A stretch of 64,000 nucleotides of DNA from Oikopleura dioica (GCA_907165135.1 OU015568.1:3542501-3606500), one strand, 5' to 3'. Shown: positions 22,601 to 34,372, counted from the stretch's first letter. A program made the numbers and translations. Notes: generated by a model from the letters alone, not told the origin.

Positions 22601-25137
22601 CCGACTTGTCTGCCGTCGATGACAACAGGAATGTCAAGCTCACCAGCCTAGATATATTGTATAGATTATATTGTCAGGAAACTCTACCTTTATGGAAAGT
22701 GGCTTGACTCCGATTTCTAGCAGCAATTCCTCCAGCTTCTTCGTGTTCTCTCTTTTCACATTGATCCTTACCGTATGAGCCAAATGATTGAGCAAACCAC
22801 AAGGCGGCCCATCAGGCGTATGCACCGGACAAATAAATCCCCAGGCTGCTGTTGACAATTTTCGGGGCGAAGTAGCCCTCATTTCCATGAAAAACGCACC
22901 TCTGTGAATGCATCGAAAGTGGCTGTAGAATCGAGCAAAGTTAATCTTCTCCGCTCCTACGACGATACCCGCCAGTTGCTGCATTCCTAGACCGTCATTC
23001 GTCCTTAAATTGCCCGTTGCGATCAGATATTTGTAGTGTTGATTCATGCTGCCCATCTTGTTGATGGCAAAGCTAAGCATGGAGGAGCCAACAGTGTCGT
23101 TTCCTTTTTCCAGTTGCTTGGCATATTCCTTCGCCATGATCATTGATATCGACTTTTGGTAGCTCTCGAAGAACTCGATCGTCATCGACTGGAAAAGATG
23201 CCCCGGAAGAAGGACATCGTGGGACTCGGGCGAGTCGATATCATCTGTGGCGCAGGTATTGTTGGCGATTCTGAAGGTTTTGCGAGCCATTAGCGCAAAC
23301 GCTCGAATTTTATCGTGATCATCATCCAGGTGGATTAAGCAATATCGCTTGAGGAACGCTTTTCCTGCTTCGAAATCCGACTTCCAAGGCGGGCAAAGGT
23401 CGAAGATTCGGAAACTCTGGCCGAGATACTTGATCGCTTCGTTTCGTTCTAGTAAGTTATCGGTATTTACGAGGCGCTTGAGCATTCTTTTGACAGCAGA
23501 ATCGTAATTAGGCTCGTCCGACATCGTTTGCATAAATTCGCGGTAGATTTCGAAATCCGTCCAGTTAGTGAGCGCCCGGACGATAGTCATAAGAGGGACG
23601 TGGAAGAGCTGCTTTTGGATGTAGAAAACGACTTCCATTTCGTTTGTCTTTGTTATGTGCAGGTTCATGTTCGAAGTCCTCTCCCACTTGTCCATACAAC
23701 GGATCATAATACCCGCATCGCTGTACCCATTTCTTCGTCGCTTCCAGCCGTTTCTTCTCAACCCAAGGGGAAAGTTGCGTCTGTTCATGTTTAACAAACG
23801 GATGACTTTTTCATTGCCACTGGCGATGAAGTAGCCGCCGATTTCGAAGTGATCTTCTTTTCGCTCGACGAGTTCGGTCGGCGAGAGCCCCCGCAGGTGA
23901 CATTTTGAGCTCATCACCATCAGGGGCATTTGTAACAGGTCTTTCTTCGTGACGACTTGGGTTTCGCCAGTCTTGAGGTTTACCAGGTTGACTAAAAGAA
24001 AGATAAGACACTGGGAATGGAGACGAACGTGAATTGCTTTCGGAAACGTGCGTAGAACCCTGAGTCAGGGTCCTGAAAGAGCATGAATGCCACTCCAAGC
24101 CATCATTTTTAAGGCCTTCCAAGTTCTCTTATAGAACCTTGAGTCAAGGTCCTTGACTAATGTTTCTACACAGGCTTTCGACCCAAGAACTTACATGTAA
24201 CATGAACAGGAGCAGTATAATCCGTCTTCTTTTGCCGACATTCCGCCGGGAATAGTCGTCTATCTTTGCATACGATTGAAGAGTCCAACACTGGTTGCTC
24301 AACTTCGATATGTTCGACTTCGAGTCTGTTTGAGAGTCAAATAAGGCCTGCTCATGGCCGTACAAAGATTAAGAAAGTTTTCAATTTTTATGAAAGCTTG
24401 ACTTTCAAGAAGGCATTCTTGAACGAAACTCTTGACGAAAATAAGCGTCGGCAGAAAAACATCGACCGAAATTCAAAAAGAAACAATTATGATTCTTTCA
24501 TTTCTTTCTCGAACGAAACCAGGGACGAATATGCCCCGTAAAAAATTAATCTCTTTGGGAATAGCTAGTAGTAATCAAAAAAGAATCACTAGAGATAATG
24601 AAACAAATACAAACTTCTAAATATACGTTCTTTGCAATAAAAAACATCTTATGATTCCCTCCCCTGAACGAGTTAAGTGAGAGTGAAGTGACTCGGGGAT
24701 CTACAAAAGTTTCTGGGCAAGGGTTTTGATGGCTATAAAGGACCTTAGTCCCTTCAAATATAAAGATAGATTGTAACTGAAATATTTAATCGTTGCCGAG
24801 TTTTTCTCGAGGAAAAAAATCAATATAAATATACTCATGTTTTATAAAAACATAAATTTGCTTTCAGAAATGCCAGTTTATGATTTCTGACTCTTTTCCT
24901 AAATCGCATATTTTCATTATTCGCCTCCATTTCGAACTCATAAGGCTCCACCGCGTTGGGAATATTTGGCAATCCTTCGTCCAAAAACCAATCGAACGAC
25001 TGTACATGCGTGTCCGAAATAAACTTGAGCTGCTTGCATTTATCTTCCGGTAGCTTGCCGTATCCGATTCGCGATGTCTGTCGCACAGACGGCGACGAGA
25101 CATCGGGGAGAAATGTCTCCAGATTTTTCGGAGCCAT
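19630..25137 (-). CDS. POLR1B: DNA-directed RNA polymerase I subunit RPA2 (second-largest)
   Basis: Catalytic-core subunit of Pol I, which transcribes rRNA in the nucleolus. Starts [15 protein letters not shown] at 25137 and ends VEKMES at 19630, in about ten exons. Pol I-type signatures include [103 protein letters not shown] and [20 protein letters not shown]. HTPDGxPCG distinguishes Pol I from Pol II/III. The C-terminal zinc ribbon has CSQCGS; its second pair appears as [10 protein letters not shown] after the intron, but a one-base shift at the T run 19775-19778 separates it from the conserved [18 protein letters not shown] end. Introns contain palindromic repeat copies near 19.9 and 24.1 kb. 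Confidence 0.95.
19860..19915. repeat. Degenerate copy of the CCTGAGTCAGG repeat (copy b) in a POLR1B intron
   Basis: Intron carries tgtataacaacctaagtcag followed by ggtcctgaaaac, matching one arm of the dispersed palindromic family with one change in the core; the second arm is degraded. Confidence 0.5.
24044..24182. mobile_element. Palindromic repeat, copy c, in a POLR1B intron
   Basis: Left arm tagaaccctgagtcagggtc, right arm ending ttctacacaggctttcg, which is complementary to the outer left arm. Size about 140 bp. Member of the family seen at 10.1, 33.1, 34.3 and 59.5 kb. Confidence 0.6.
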
Positions 25138-25917
25138 TTCTACAAAGAAAAAGGGATGAAGAGATCGAGCTCCGTTTTTATTGTTTTATTTCGAATGATA
25201 GAATGGAAAAAGGGAAAAACTCAAGGTAAACGAATTTTGAACAGATTTGGAAAGAAGAATATAATTTTAATTAATATTTAATAATTTAAATATTAATAAA
25301 GGGAAATTCTTAGTTATAAAAGAAGAGAGAAGGGCTCATATCAGGAGCTCTAGAATCGGGAGAAACTAACAGACAAAAGACACAGAGGGAGATTTATTTT
25401 CTTATTGGAAACAATTGTTTCATTTGATAAGGAAAGATTTATCCTAATGATTCAAATTCTAAATAAATTATAGTACTTATGGTCGGTTTTTTCTTTTCAC
25501 TTTGTTGCAAGATAATAGAAGATAGAATAAGATTAAATTGTGGGTTGCGAGTTTGTAATTCGACGATGGCGATTTCTCTAGAAAGAATAAGGGCCTGTCT
25601 ATTTGAGAAAAATCGATTGATTCTATTTAACCCTATAGAAATTTTAAGTAACAATTAAGTGGATAAAATGGTGTCAAATCAAGAAAATTAACAAGAGTGG
25701 TTAGAAAAAGGATCTTTGAGCCAATAAGATTTCTTGAGACCGCTTATGGATGTAAGGAAGATATTTGATTGGTCCAAAGAAGGTTTTCTGTTTCACAAAT
25801 AAAAAGAAAGCAAATACAATGTTTGAAAAAGCAGCGAAAGAAACTGGACAAGAAAGAATTTTCGGATGAAATGAGGAACTATTGTAAATACTACTGGTGA
25901 AACTGTAGTTGTATTGT
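25138..25917. other. Intergenic, no gene recognised
   Basis: AT-rich spacer between the kinase 3' end and the POLR1B start, both on the minus strand. It must contain the POLR1B promoter; no element stands out. Confidence 0.5.
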
Positions 25918-28900
25918 TTACTGTGGTCTTTTGATGGGAATGCCTCCGTGGCAAACAAGCTCGGTGTTATCGTCCGTAACAGGAACGTCGAATCCTTTGT
26001 AGAAAGGATGGTGCGGGTCGTGCGCAGCTCGGTGGGCAGGTTCTTTGTGGAGAAGACCTTCGATAAGATCGACTGCTGCATCGTCGTCGATGATGTCCAG
26101 TTTAGGAGATTGAGTCAAAATCGCGACGTAGACTTGGAGCTCATCGCCACCGGTAAAGGGCATTTCTCCGGCTAAAAAGACATGTTCATATTTGGGAAGA
26201 GAAGGGGCGCTGTTAAAAGACCCCCGATAAAGATTTTATCGACCCTAGCTTCAAACTGACGGGTTTTTAAGAAAATATAGCGTCTTTCTTAAGATCGCCA
26301 GAATACTCTATAGAATTGTCAAAAGACGAGAATTATGATTTGTAACGAAAACGGCATAAGAAAAAAGCGAATCTCGGCACTAAAGAAGGTTGACGATAGA
26401 TCTTTTTGAGCGCTAGAAAAGTCGACAAGGTTATTCCAAATTGCCTTGAAAGGTCCTATCATATGATAAGGGATAAGCCAAGGTAATAAGAAGGATCTTA
26501 TCACTCGGTAAAACTACGTTGTAGACACCTTTTTTACTTGGCAAGTGGTTAAAAACTGTTTTTAGTCTCAAAAACTCTAGAAAATCCACGCCCTTTTCCA
26601 AGTCTGAAGAAAAAATATGTCAAAAACTTACTTATCATTTGGTAGACCAACACGCCAAAGCTCCACCAATCCCTGGGGAATGAATAGCCTAAAATGGGTG
26701 GTATGCGGTTATCTGTGTACCATACCCGTGAATCTCCTATTTTAGTTTCATGGGTACCGGTACCAGTGAATTCTAAATTTCAGTTTCGTGGGTATCAGGT
26801 ACTTGCGAACGCTCTCTTTAAGTTTCGTGTGTACCAGGTCCCCGCGAATGCTATTTTCAAAGCTCGTGGGTACCGAAGTCTTACGAACGCTTTTCAACTT
26901 TCATGAGACTCAGAAGATAGAAGACAATGGAAAAGCGCTCATCTTAAAATTAATGATAAGCTCCAACTTATGATTGCCTTAATTTATGGTTAGTGTTAGG
27001 GGGCACTGGGCAAAATGACAGAACAAACTTACCCGAGGGGGATAGGCTAGGGTTAGTTAGGGTTACTGAAGGTAACCCTAAGTAACCCTAGACTAGACCC
27101 CGGCATCTTAGGCCCGAAGGGGCGGAGCCCCGAGGTAAGGGGCTTAGATTAAGATAGAAAGGTCGACCTTAATAGGTTGATATTGACTGAGTCAAAACAA
27201 GGTCTAGAAAAATTTCTACCAACCGCAGCTGCTTGGTACCCAGGAAACTTAATAACAATGTTCGCGGGTCATGGGTACCCATGAAAGTCAAAACTAATGT
27301 TCGTGGGGACCTGGTACACGCGAACGTTGAGAAAAGCCTTCACGGGTACCTGGTACACATGAAACCAAAGTTGAGCATTCACGGGTCCGTGGTACCCACG
27401 AAACAAAAAAGAGCATTCACGGGTACAGGTACACAGATAACCGCGTACAACCCCTAAAATGAGCATAAGAGAGGGGATCAGTCGTTTTGAGCTACCTTGG
27501 GAAGTAATCATCTCAGGCGAAAGACTTTCAGGTGTGCCAGTGAGAAGCATTTCGGGCTCATCATCGATAAGTAACCGTGAGTTGCCGAAGTCGGTCAGTT
27601 TTGGCATGTTGTCCACGCCGATGATGACGTTTTCGGCTTTGATGTCGTTGTGCAGAATACTGCGCGTGTGCAGGTATTCAAGGCCAGCCGCGATGTTCTA
27701 AGAAGAAACAGATTGCCTCAAGAAGGAGATTGATTGATCTTACCCTGGCGTAAAAGCGGGCCTGAGGAATATTGAAGGCGCCCATATTCTCAATATACAT
27801 CGCCAACTCACCCTTGGAGCAAAGTTCGAGGATGATTGAATTCGAACCTTAGAATAACAGTCAGGATACAGTTAAATTGAATAGAAAGGTACCTTCAAGG
27901 GCCGCAACCAAAGATACGATATTCTGGTGGTTGAGCTGGGCGAGAATTTTGCGTTCGTTGTCGAGTTCATCTTCAGCATTTGAAACGCTAGCTAAATTAT
28001 AAAATTAGGGTCTCGCGACTCAAGTTGGTGTCCTTACATTTAGCTGTTTTCTTGACGTATTTGTTCCCATTATAGGTTACGAGGAAGACGTCGCTGAAAA
28101 AGCCGCTTCCGAGTCGTTTAACGATATCAAAATCATTATCCTAAAAGTCATCATTAGCTTGGGAGACCCAAAAAAATAGGACAAACCTCGAAATCGGAAA
28201 CGACGGAAGAAAAAGATCCATAAGAATTTGCTGATCGTACAAGAACCATTTCTTGGCAGAGAGTCTAAATTTTCGTTAAATAAAAAGATCGACGATATTG
28301 TTTGAAAACCGGTTTTCCTGCATTCTCTATTTTCGGGCATCGTTCCTGTCTCATTTTCGAAGAATTTCAAGTTTTTTGGCAAGCGCAAAAAATAAGCGCC
28401 CGGGCGGACAATTTATGGATAAAGTCGGCTTTGTTTGGGCTTTCGAGTTTTTTCGGGTTCTGTTTTTTTCTTCAATGAAAAATTTTTGACAAGCTTGTTT
28501 TCCGAAAAATAAGCGGCGTGTTCCGGTCATCTGGCAATAAAACACGCCGCCCGGGGGTGCTCCTCAGCCCCTTTTTTCATGGAACGATGCCTGGAAAAGA
28601 AAAGATGCGAGAATAAAGGAGACTTTGACCGAAGATGAAAGTGGGTTTTATCTGATGGATTGTGCTACTGATCGTATATCTGATCATATCAGATCTTTCC
28701 TTGAAACGTTCAAGGAAACGTGTGCGTTTTTTGTTAGCCTGATTGAAAAGTTTGATAAGGGGGATTAGTTTGTTTGATGGTGTAATATTTTGCACCTGCA
28801 CTTGGCGGACCAAGAGTTCCATGGCCCAGCTAAAGGGCTGAATGGGCTGCTCCCGAACAGTAACGGAGGACGTGGAGGACCCACGTCGAGACCGACGCTG

Positions 28901-28933
28901 TTGGGTGGCCCAATTACTATTCAGCATCGACAT
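25918..28933 (-). CDS. Divergent serine/threonine protein kinase
   Basis: Exons join in frame into a complete kinase domain: VKRLGSGFFSDVFLVTYNG (glycine loop), KYVKKTAK (ATP lysine), ELCSKGELAMYIE (hinge), YLHTRSILHNDIKAENV (catalytic loop), KLTDFGNSRLL (DFG), LTGTPESLSPEMI (activation end) and DWWSFGVLVYQMITGEMPF (subdomain IX). The HRD motif is HND, yet Asp, Lys and Asn are kept, so activity is plausible. The DWWSFGV and TGxMPF style is AGC-like. The C-terminal exon reads HPFYKGFDVPVTD and ends KRP-Q. The N-terminal exon at 28933 (MSMLNSNWATQQRRSRRGSS) joins in phase 0 across a 500-bp intron; alternative start is MVLVRS at 28249. The intron 26689-27495 hosts a transposon. No orthologue is named. 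Confidence 0.85.
26697..27452. mobile_element. Mutator-like MITE, 756 bp, with 9-bp target duplication across a splice acceptor
   Basis: Inverted termini ggtggtatgcggttatctgt (left) and the complement of ggttgtacgcggttatctgt (right), flanked by cctaaaatg at 26688-26696 and 27453-27461. A 9-bp duplication is typical of Mutator-like elements. The interior has direct and inverted copies of a cgtgggtaccaggtac-like unit and a telomere-like/GC-rich core near 27000-27130. No transposase. It sits inside a kinase intron, with the target duplication spanning the 3' splice site. Confidence 0.85.
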
Positions 28934-29003
28934 GTTTCTAGTGGATGTTCTAGACGTTGTTTTAGAGGAGGCTATCCTAGAGGTTGCTAGCTATATCTAA
29001 AGC

Positions 29004-29078
29004 TTTATCTCAATATAAAACCATCTCAGAGAGCCAAAAGAAGGCTAAATTCTGAGGATGGTTGTATATTGAGATAAA
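29004..29078. ncRNA. 75-nt stem-loop, candidate microRNA precursor
   Basis: Arms tttatctcaatataaaacca and the complement of tggttgtatattgagataaa, continuing through a tcag/ctga stem base, with a 20-nt loop. One mismatch and one bulge across about 26 pairs. Length and arm size fit a pre-miRNA, but it could equally be a tiny inverted-repeat element. It lies between the kinase first exon and the next minus-strand exon. Strand cannot be decided. Confidence 0.35.
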
Positions 29079-29119
29079 TCTGTAGAACTGAATTGGAGTG
29101 GATTTGAAAATGAACTTAC

Positions 29120-29357
29120 CTAGTACCGCCTAGGCTTGGAAGAGAACTTCTTGTGAATCAAAGAGATTTCAGTGAACTGGGAGACAACGAACGCGGCGAT
29201 GAGATTAACGATAATAGAGCTAGAAAGAAGAATTTAATAAAGTCTGAAAATTTTTAGCAGTCAGTGATTTGATTGAGATTTGAGATGGTGATTCTTTTTG
29301 AAACTTACCCAATGGCACAATCTGGTTGTATATTTTCTACGGACAGAGTAGCCCTTC
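29120..29357 (-). CDS. Possible terminal exons of a membrane protein
   Basis: Exon 29309 upward (VENIQPDCAIG) joins in frame to 29120-29219, giving GSIIVNLIAAFVVSQFTEIS and ending KKFSSKPRRY stop. One hydrophobic segment. A strong GTAAGT donor directly follows the stop codon, which is odd for a terminal exon and leaves the reading uncertain. Upstream exons were not resolved. Confidence 0.3.
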
Positions 29358-29399
29358 ATTCTTTAAGGTAACGGATTTTGTGAAGTAAGAGCTTGTTTG

Positions 29400-30907
29400 A
29401 TCTTACTTTATGAAATCGGTTATTGACGAGAATAAGGGTCTTCTGAATCCGCAAAAAATGATGCAACCAGGCTGAGCTGTGCTATTTTTCCTTTTATCAT
29501 GCGAGGGGCGAAAAATTGATAATAAAATACGACAGTTGCATGTATTAACTACAGTATGTATAACTTTTAACCATCTGCAAACCTGTATTTCTGATATACT
29601 TGGCCATCTATCAGTTAGAAGGAATATCGACTGTTGCTTTGAATGTTGATTCAATAGCTGGTTGAAACTAAAAAAATATTTTTCTCTAAAGAGAACTTTC
29701 TCTAACTAAATGCCTTATTCTCTGAAAACTTGGTTTTATAATTAAAAACCAATCTTAGTGTATTTTAGTGAGCTAAATTTGGGCGGAGGGCCTCTGATTC
29801 GTCTGAGATAGTAAAAATTGGGTCAGCACTTTTCCTCGTAAAATAATCTCGTATGAGCTTGGTTCCGTGATCATGGATTTGGGGAGTTTCCACGAAAATG
29901 AAGACGGTAATTAAAAAAGGAAAAGGAAGCTTTCAAACTTCAATCGACCAAAATGGTTTTCTGCCAAAACAATTACCATTGATCATTATTTTTCAAGTGC
30001 CTCAAAATCTGCTTAGGCAGGAGAAAAAGTGAGTGTTCAAAAGTAGACCCAAGCGAGCAAATACGGGTCATGTGTCTCAAGACAATCCTCCGATCAGTCG
30101 CAAATCCTGATAGCTTGTCTTTTCGCAAATATTATCAATTTGAATGTTACAGGGTCGATTTCGAATGACGAAATACGGGTTCTTATTGCCAAGTTATTCT
30201 GGGTCAAATGCGGTCTGTAAATCGACAATATTTGAGGAGACCCTTATTAGCTTTTCTCAGAAGGCAAATAAGAGAGTCTTTTCGGATAATGAGTTTGAAT
30301 AAGACGCAGAATATAAAACATCGGAGCTCGATTTGCCGTATTCGATAAATTTTACTGGACAGGTGCTCATAAAAATAAATTCAATAGCGTCAGAACTGGG
30401 TTCAACCGGGGCAAAAATGTCTTATTTGAAAGAAATATGACCTACTTATCACGAAATGATCCCGTGAAGCAGGTAAAATTATGAGCCGAAAAATTACGAC
30501 TTGAAAACATCGTTCAACGACGAATTTCAAGTCGCTTTTTCAAAATAATTACGAAAAGCTGACAAATTTAGACCAGCCCAAGAAAAATGGAGGAAAAAGC
30601 ATCCTCTGGACTTATCTTAAATCAAGCATTCTGGATAGAAAAAACCGCCCGACGGTAAATTCATAAGAAATGTGAGTGGACCCGAAGGGCCGGCTTTTCT
30701 GCAAGAGAGCTGTTATTCTTCCTTTGTTTAGAAAATAATTTCAAACAGAATGCTTCTGACGTCAAACGCGAAAAACATTGATCGCCGGTGCTACGATTGA
30801 CCCTCAAGAAAGGAGCTGTGCTAAGCAAGAAATTGCTCGATCATAACCGTCCTCACGGGGGCGTCCTCGTGAGCTACTCTTTCGTTGACAATAAGACGTA
30901 ACATGGG
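29400..30907. other. Intergenic, no gene recognised
   Basis: About 1.5 kb without a convincing coding frame or a clear repeat structure. It leads into the foldback element. Confidence 0.45.
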
Positions 30908-32391
30908 TAGGCATAACGTACAAAAATCAACTTTTTCCCTGTAAGAGATATTAATTTGAAACTTTGGGAGCAACAAGAGTACCCAAAATGACTTTTCAAA
31001 ATTTTTGGAAAAAAATTTTGGTACATTTTAGTACTTTTTTCATCCCTTTTCTCGCTACTTTTGAGCAATCCAAGCTACGGGGTTGTAAGTATGCTCATTC
31101 GAAAGAGCGCAAAAACTGAGTAAGAAACATCAATAAAAAGGGGTGCATTGGGGATTCTCTGGATTCTAGGGATGAAAAACTCGGAATTCGATGAGTCATC
31201 ACTGATTCCAAAATCGGCATTTTTCAAAAATAACTTGATTTCCTTGAAACTTATAGGTTTGGCATTAAAGATGTCGAGGAATCCGATCACGTGATCAAAA
31301 ATTCTGAAAAAGGTCATTTTGGGGTCATTCGAGGTCAAAAAATTCAATTATTAATTTTTTGAACTTTACAGAAAAATCGAAACTTACGTGGGGCCGTCTC
31401 AGCCCCGTCCCTTGATTTTTGAATTTAAGGGGCTTGACGGCCCTTCGGGCCGTCTCAGCCCCGTCCCTTGATTTTTGAATTTAACGGGCTTGACGGCCCT
31501 TCGGGCCGTCTCAGCCCCGTCCCTTGATTTTGAATTTAAGGGGCTTGACGGCCCTTCGGGCCGTCTCAGCCCCGTCCCTTGATTTTTGAATTTAAGGGGC
31601 TTGACGGCCCTTCGGGCCGTCTCAGCCCCGTCCCTTGATTTTGAATTTAAGGGGCTTGACGGCCCTTCGGGCCGTCTCAGCCCCGTCCCTTGATTTTTGA
31701 ATTTAAGGGGCTTGACGGCCCTTCGGGCCGTCTCAGCCCCGTCCCTTGATTTTTGAATTTAAGGGGCTTGACAAAGGCCGGTAAATCTGAGTTGATCATT
31801 CTCAGTTACGTCCCCAACCCCACCCACCTCCATCTGATATTAAAATTTGTATCATCCATTTGGAGCTTTTTTATGGTTTTTAAATACAGATTGTAAATGT
31901 CAAATTATTGACAGCGGTTATTTTTCAAAATTTGGAATTTTGAACTTTAATGACCTCATGTGACCCCAAGATGAATTTTTTTCAAAATTTGAAACACGTG
32001 ATCGAAATCCTCGACATTTTTTACAAAGATCCTATAAGTTTCGCGTTAATCAATGGTTATTTCAGAAATACCCTTTTTTGAATCAATGATGAGTCATCAT
32101 TTTTGGGGTTTTTCATCCCTAGAATCCAGAGAATCCCCAATGCACCCCTTTTTATTGATGTTTCTTACTCAGTTTTTGCGCTCTTTCGAATGAGCATACT
32201 TACAACCCCGTAGCTTGGATTGCTCGAAAAATCAATTTTTTGACAACTTTTGGGTACTTAAAAAGTACTAAATTTGAAAATTTTGAATTTTTTAGTTGAA
32301 ATGTTATCCAAGCACAAAAATCTATATCATATGTGAAAATCAGCTTCCTACGACTTTCAGATAAAAAGTCGATTTTTGTGCGTTATGCCTA
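30908..32391. mobile_element. Foldback transposable element, 1484 bp, 8-bp target duplication
   Basis: Outer termini taggcataacgtacaaaaat and its complement, flanked by aacatggg at 30900-30907 and 32392-32399. Internally, two long inverted arms (about 31050-31200 and 32100-32230: cccctttttattgatgtttc, actcagtttttgcgctcttt, gagcatacttacaaccccgt in the right arm) surround a 57-bp tandem array. No transposase ORF; the 90-codon ORF in the left arm is not recognisable. An 8-bp duplication is compatible with hAT. Confidence 0.85.
31388..31773. repeat. Tandem array, seven copies of a 56-57 bp unit
   Basis: Unit includes cagccccgtcccttgatttt, aatttaaggggcttgacggc and ccttcgggccgtct. Each unit contains a perfect hairpin gacggcccttcgggccgtc. 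Copies differ by single T indels in the ttgattttt run; the last is truncated. The array sits at the centre of the foldback element. Confidence 0.93.
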
Positions 32392-32454
32392 AACATGGGA
32401 AGCAAAACGGGCTGATCTTTTGTTAATCAGAATTATTTTCGATTGCGCTTGGGT

Positions 32455-33004
32455 CTAGGGTCGGACTTCCTTCCTTATTTTTTGCTTACTAAGGGTCCTT
32501 ACCTTAGTAAGGTAAGGATTATTTCCTTACCCTTTTTCGGATTTCGGCGGAAAAAAATCCTTACCATAGTTCCTTTGTTAGTTTTCAGAGGTCCTTAGTA
32601 AGGATCTTCAATCCTTAGCGATTTTTCCTTAATTCCTTTCCTTACTAAGGATTTTAAAAAGGATTTTTTCGACGGCCTACGCAGTTTGAGAGCGCTTTTA
32701 TCAAAAATACCTTTGCAAAAGCCTTGGTAAGGAAGGAAATTAAGGACCAGTTGTGAAGGAATTCTATAAAAATGTCTCTTGTCAACTTACTGACAGCAGA
32801 AAATACCAAATAAACTTAAATTATTGCTATTTTTATCAATAAGAACATTTTATCGAATCGCATTTAATCAGATCCTTACTAAGGTTACTAAGGCCTTAGT
32901 AAGGAAGGCCCTTAGTCCTTCCTTAGGCCTTTCTTGATTTTCATCAATTTTAAAATCCTTACCCTTAGTAACTAAGGAAACCTTAGTAAGGGGTCCGACC
33001 CTAG
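32455..33004. mobile_element. hAT-like MITE, 550 bp, rich in CCTTACTAAGG motifs
   Basis: Termini ctagggtcggac and gtccgaccctag, flanked by the direct repeat cttgggt (32448-32454 and 33005-33011). The interior consists of many variants of ccttactaagg/ccttagtaagg. No coding capacity. Inserted about 60 bp from the foldback element, and the two share no sequence. Confidence 0.8.
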
Positions 33005-33057
33005 CTTGGGTTACACAAACCTCCAGATCACATGGTACCTTATAATGCGCCTAAAAC

Positions 33058-33171
33058 TCGGCTCGGAAGCCTTTGTAGAAAACCTGAGTTAGGTCCAGAG
33101 GAGCATAAAGGAAAGGCCATTTGAGCTCTTCTAAACCTGATTCAGGTCATCTACACAGGCTTCCGAGCGAA
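33058..33171. mobile_element. Palindromic repeat, copy d
   Basis: Left ggctcggaagcctttgtaga followed by aaacctgagttaggtc, right aacctgattcaggtc then tctacacaggcttccgagc. Outer termini pair well; core is degenerate. Confidence 0.65.
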
Positions 33172-34263
33172 GGCTTAAATTACTGGGATGTACTAAAATC
33201 AGTAAAATCACCCCTCAATAAATATCAAAAATAACCAGAAAATCCAATCACCTTTCAAGTTTATGCTGTGTTAACATTGAACCAGTTCGGCCCTGTTAAT
33301 CAACAAACAAAAAAAATCAATTCCTCTTTTATTAAAAGTTTTCTTTTCGTTTTTAATTTGAAAAGGGAAATTCAAAGTTTTCTCAAGACACGAGGGGGTC
33401 TCATTTTTTCGGGTAGCGCTGCAGGGTGTTTGCGATTTTTGGCGACCTTTGTACAGACGGAAATTTTCCGCGAATGATGAAAGTAGACTTACGAGTTGAT
33501 AAAAACAGCTGAAAGCGCTGATTCCATAAATTCACTTGGAGTTTTGGGCAGATGAAATGAAGAAGGAAATAGTCGCCGTTTGAGTGCTTTGATTGGGCTT
33601 TTTGGGAATTAATAAAAATGGAGGTTATCCACATTAGATGGATGAGTGTCCGGATTGATCTTTCTTCAACATTGTCGCCATTTTAACGGGCTTTTTGGAG
33701 TACATGGCTTTCTTCGTCAAAAGTCCGTTCAAACGGCGACAATCTTGAAGAAAGATAAAACCGTTAAAATGGAAACATCATGAAGAATTTCGAAGTTAAT
33801 TCAATTTTCTGATTTCCAATCAACTATCACTAGAAAACAAATGAATGTCGATTCGATTTTTTCAAGAATGATATCAAAATCGCCCCTTTCCTTTTTTTCT
33901 CGGGAGACTCCTGAAAGGAGCCTGTTTGTTCTGGAAGTTAGGTTTTCTTCTCTGAGAAGGTTTTTCGCTCCTTTTCTGTCTTTGGGAAACTCAGCAGCGC
34001 GCCGCCTACGCCTTTTTAAGTCTGCTCCTCGAAAGAACGATCCACCTCGCGACGAATCAGACCTGCTCTTGTCAAGTATCGGATTTTAAAATGAATATCT
34101 TTCACGCACCAAAAGCATGGCAAGGGATCAACTTGTTTTCATGTTGTTGAGTTTGTTGTAAGATTGCGACATTGTCGCTGACTGTGGAGATTTTCCATGA
34201 TTTCGGCGTCTCAACGGTTTTCATGAGTTTTCACGATTCACGAGCTTTTTTTCCAATTTTCGC
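33172..34263. other. Intergenic, no gene recognised
   Basis: Contains an imperfect inverted pair around 33660-33770 (tcttcaacattgtcgccatt and its near-complement) but no supported gene; an 82-codon plus-strand ORF at 33841 has no features. Confidence 0.4.
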
Positions 34264-34372
34264 TACATGTGTAGAAAACCTGAGTCAGGGTCTGAAAGAT
34301 CTCAAATGAAAAATCTCAATATTCATTTGAGATCTTCCAGACCCTGACTCAGGTTTTTACACATGTTGCCGA
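34264..34372. mobile_element. Palindromic repeat, copy e (best preserved)
   Basis: Arms tgtgtagaaaacctgagtca and gggtctgaaagatctcaaat on the left, with full complements on the right. About 50-bp arms and a 12-bp loop. Probably the youngest copy of this family in the window. Confidence 0.8.

Noticed and set aside
31075..31347. 90-codon ORF in the foldback element as a transposase fragment
   Set aside because: It lies wholly within an inverted arm and shows no transposase motif.
31388..31773. CRISPR-like array
   Set aside because: Units are contiguous 57-bp tandem copies without unique spacers, inside a transposable element of a eukaryotic genome.
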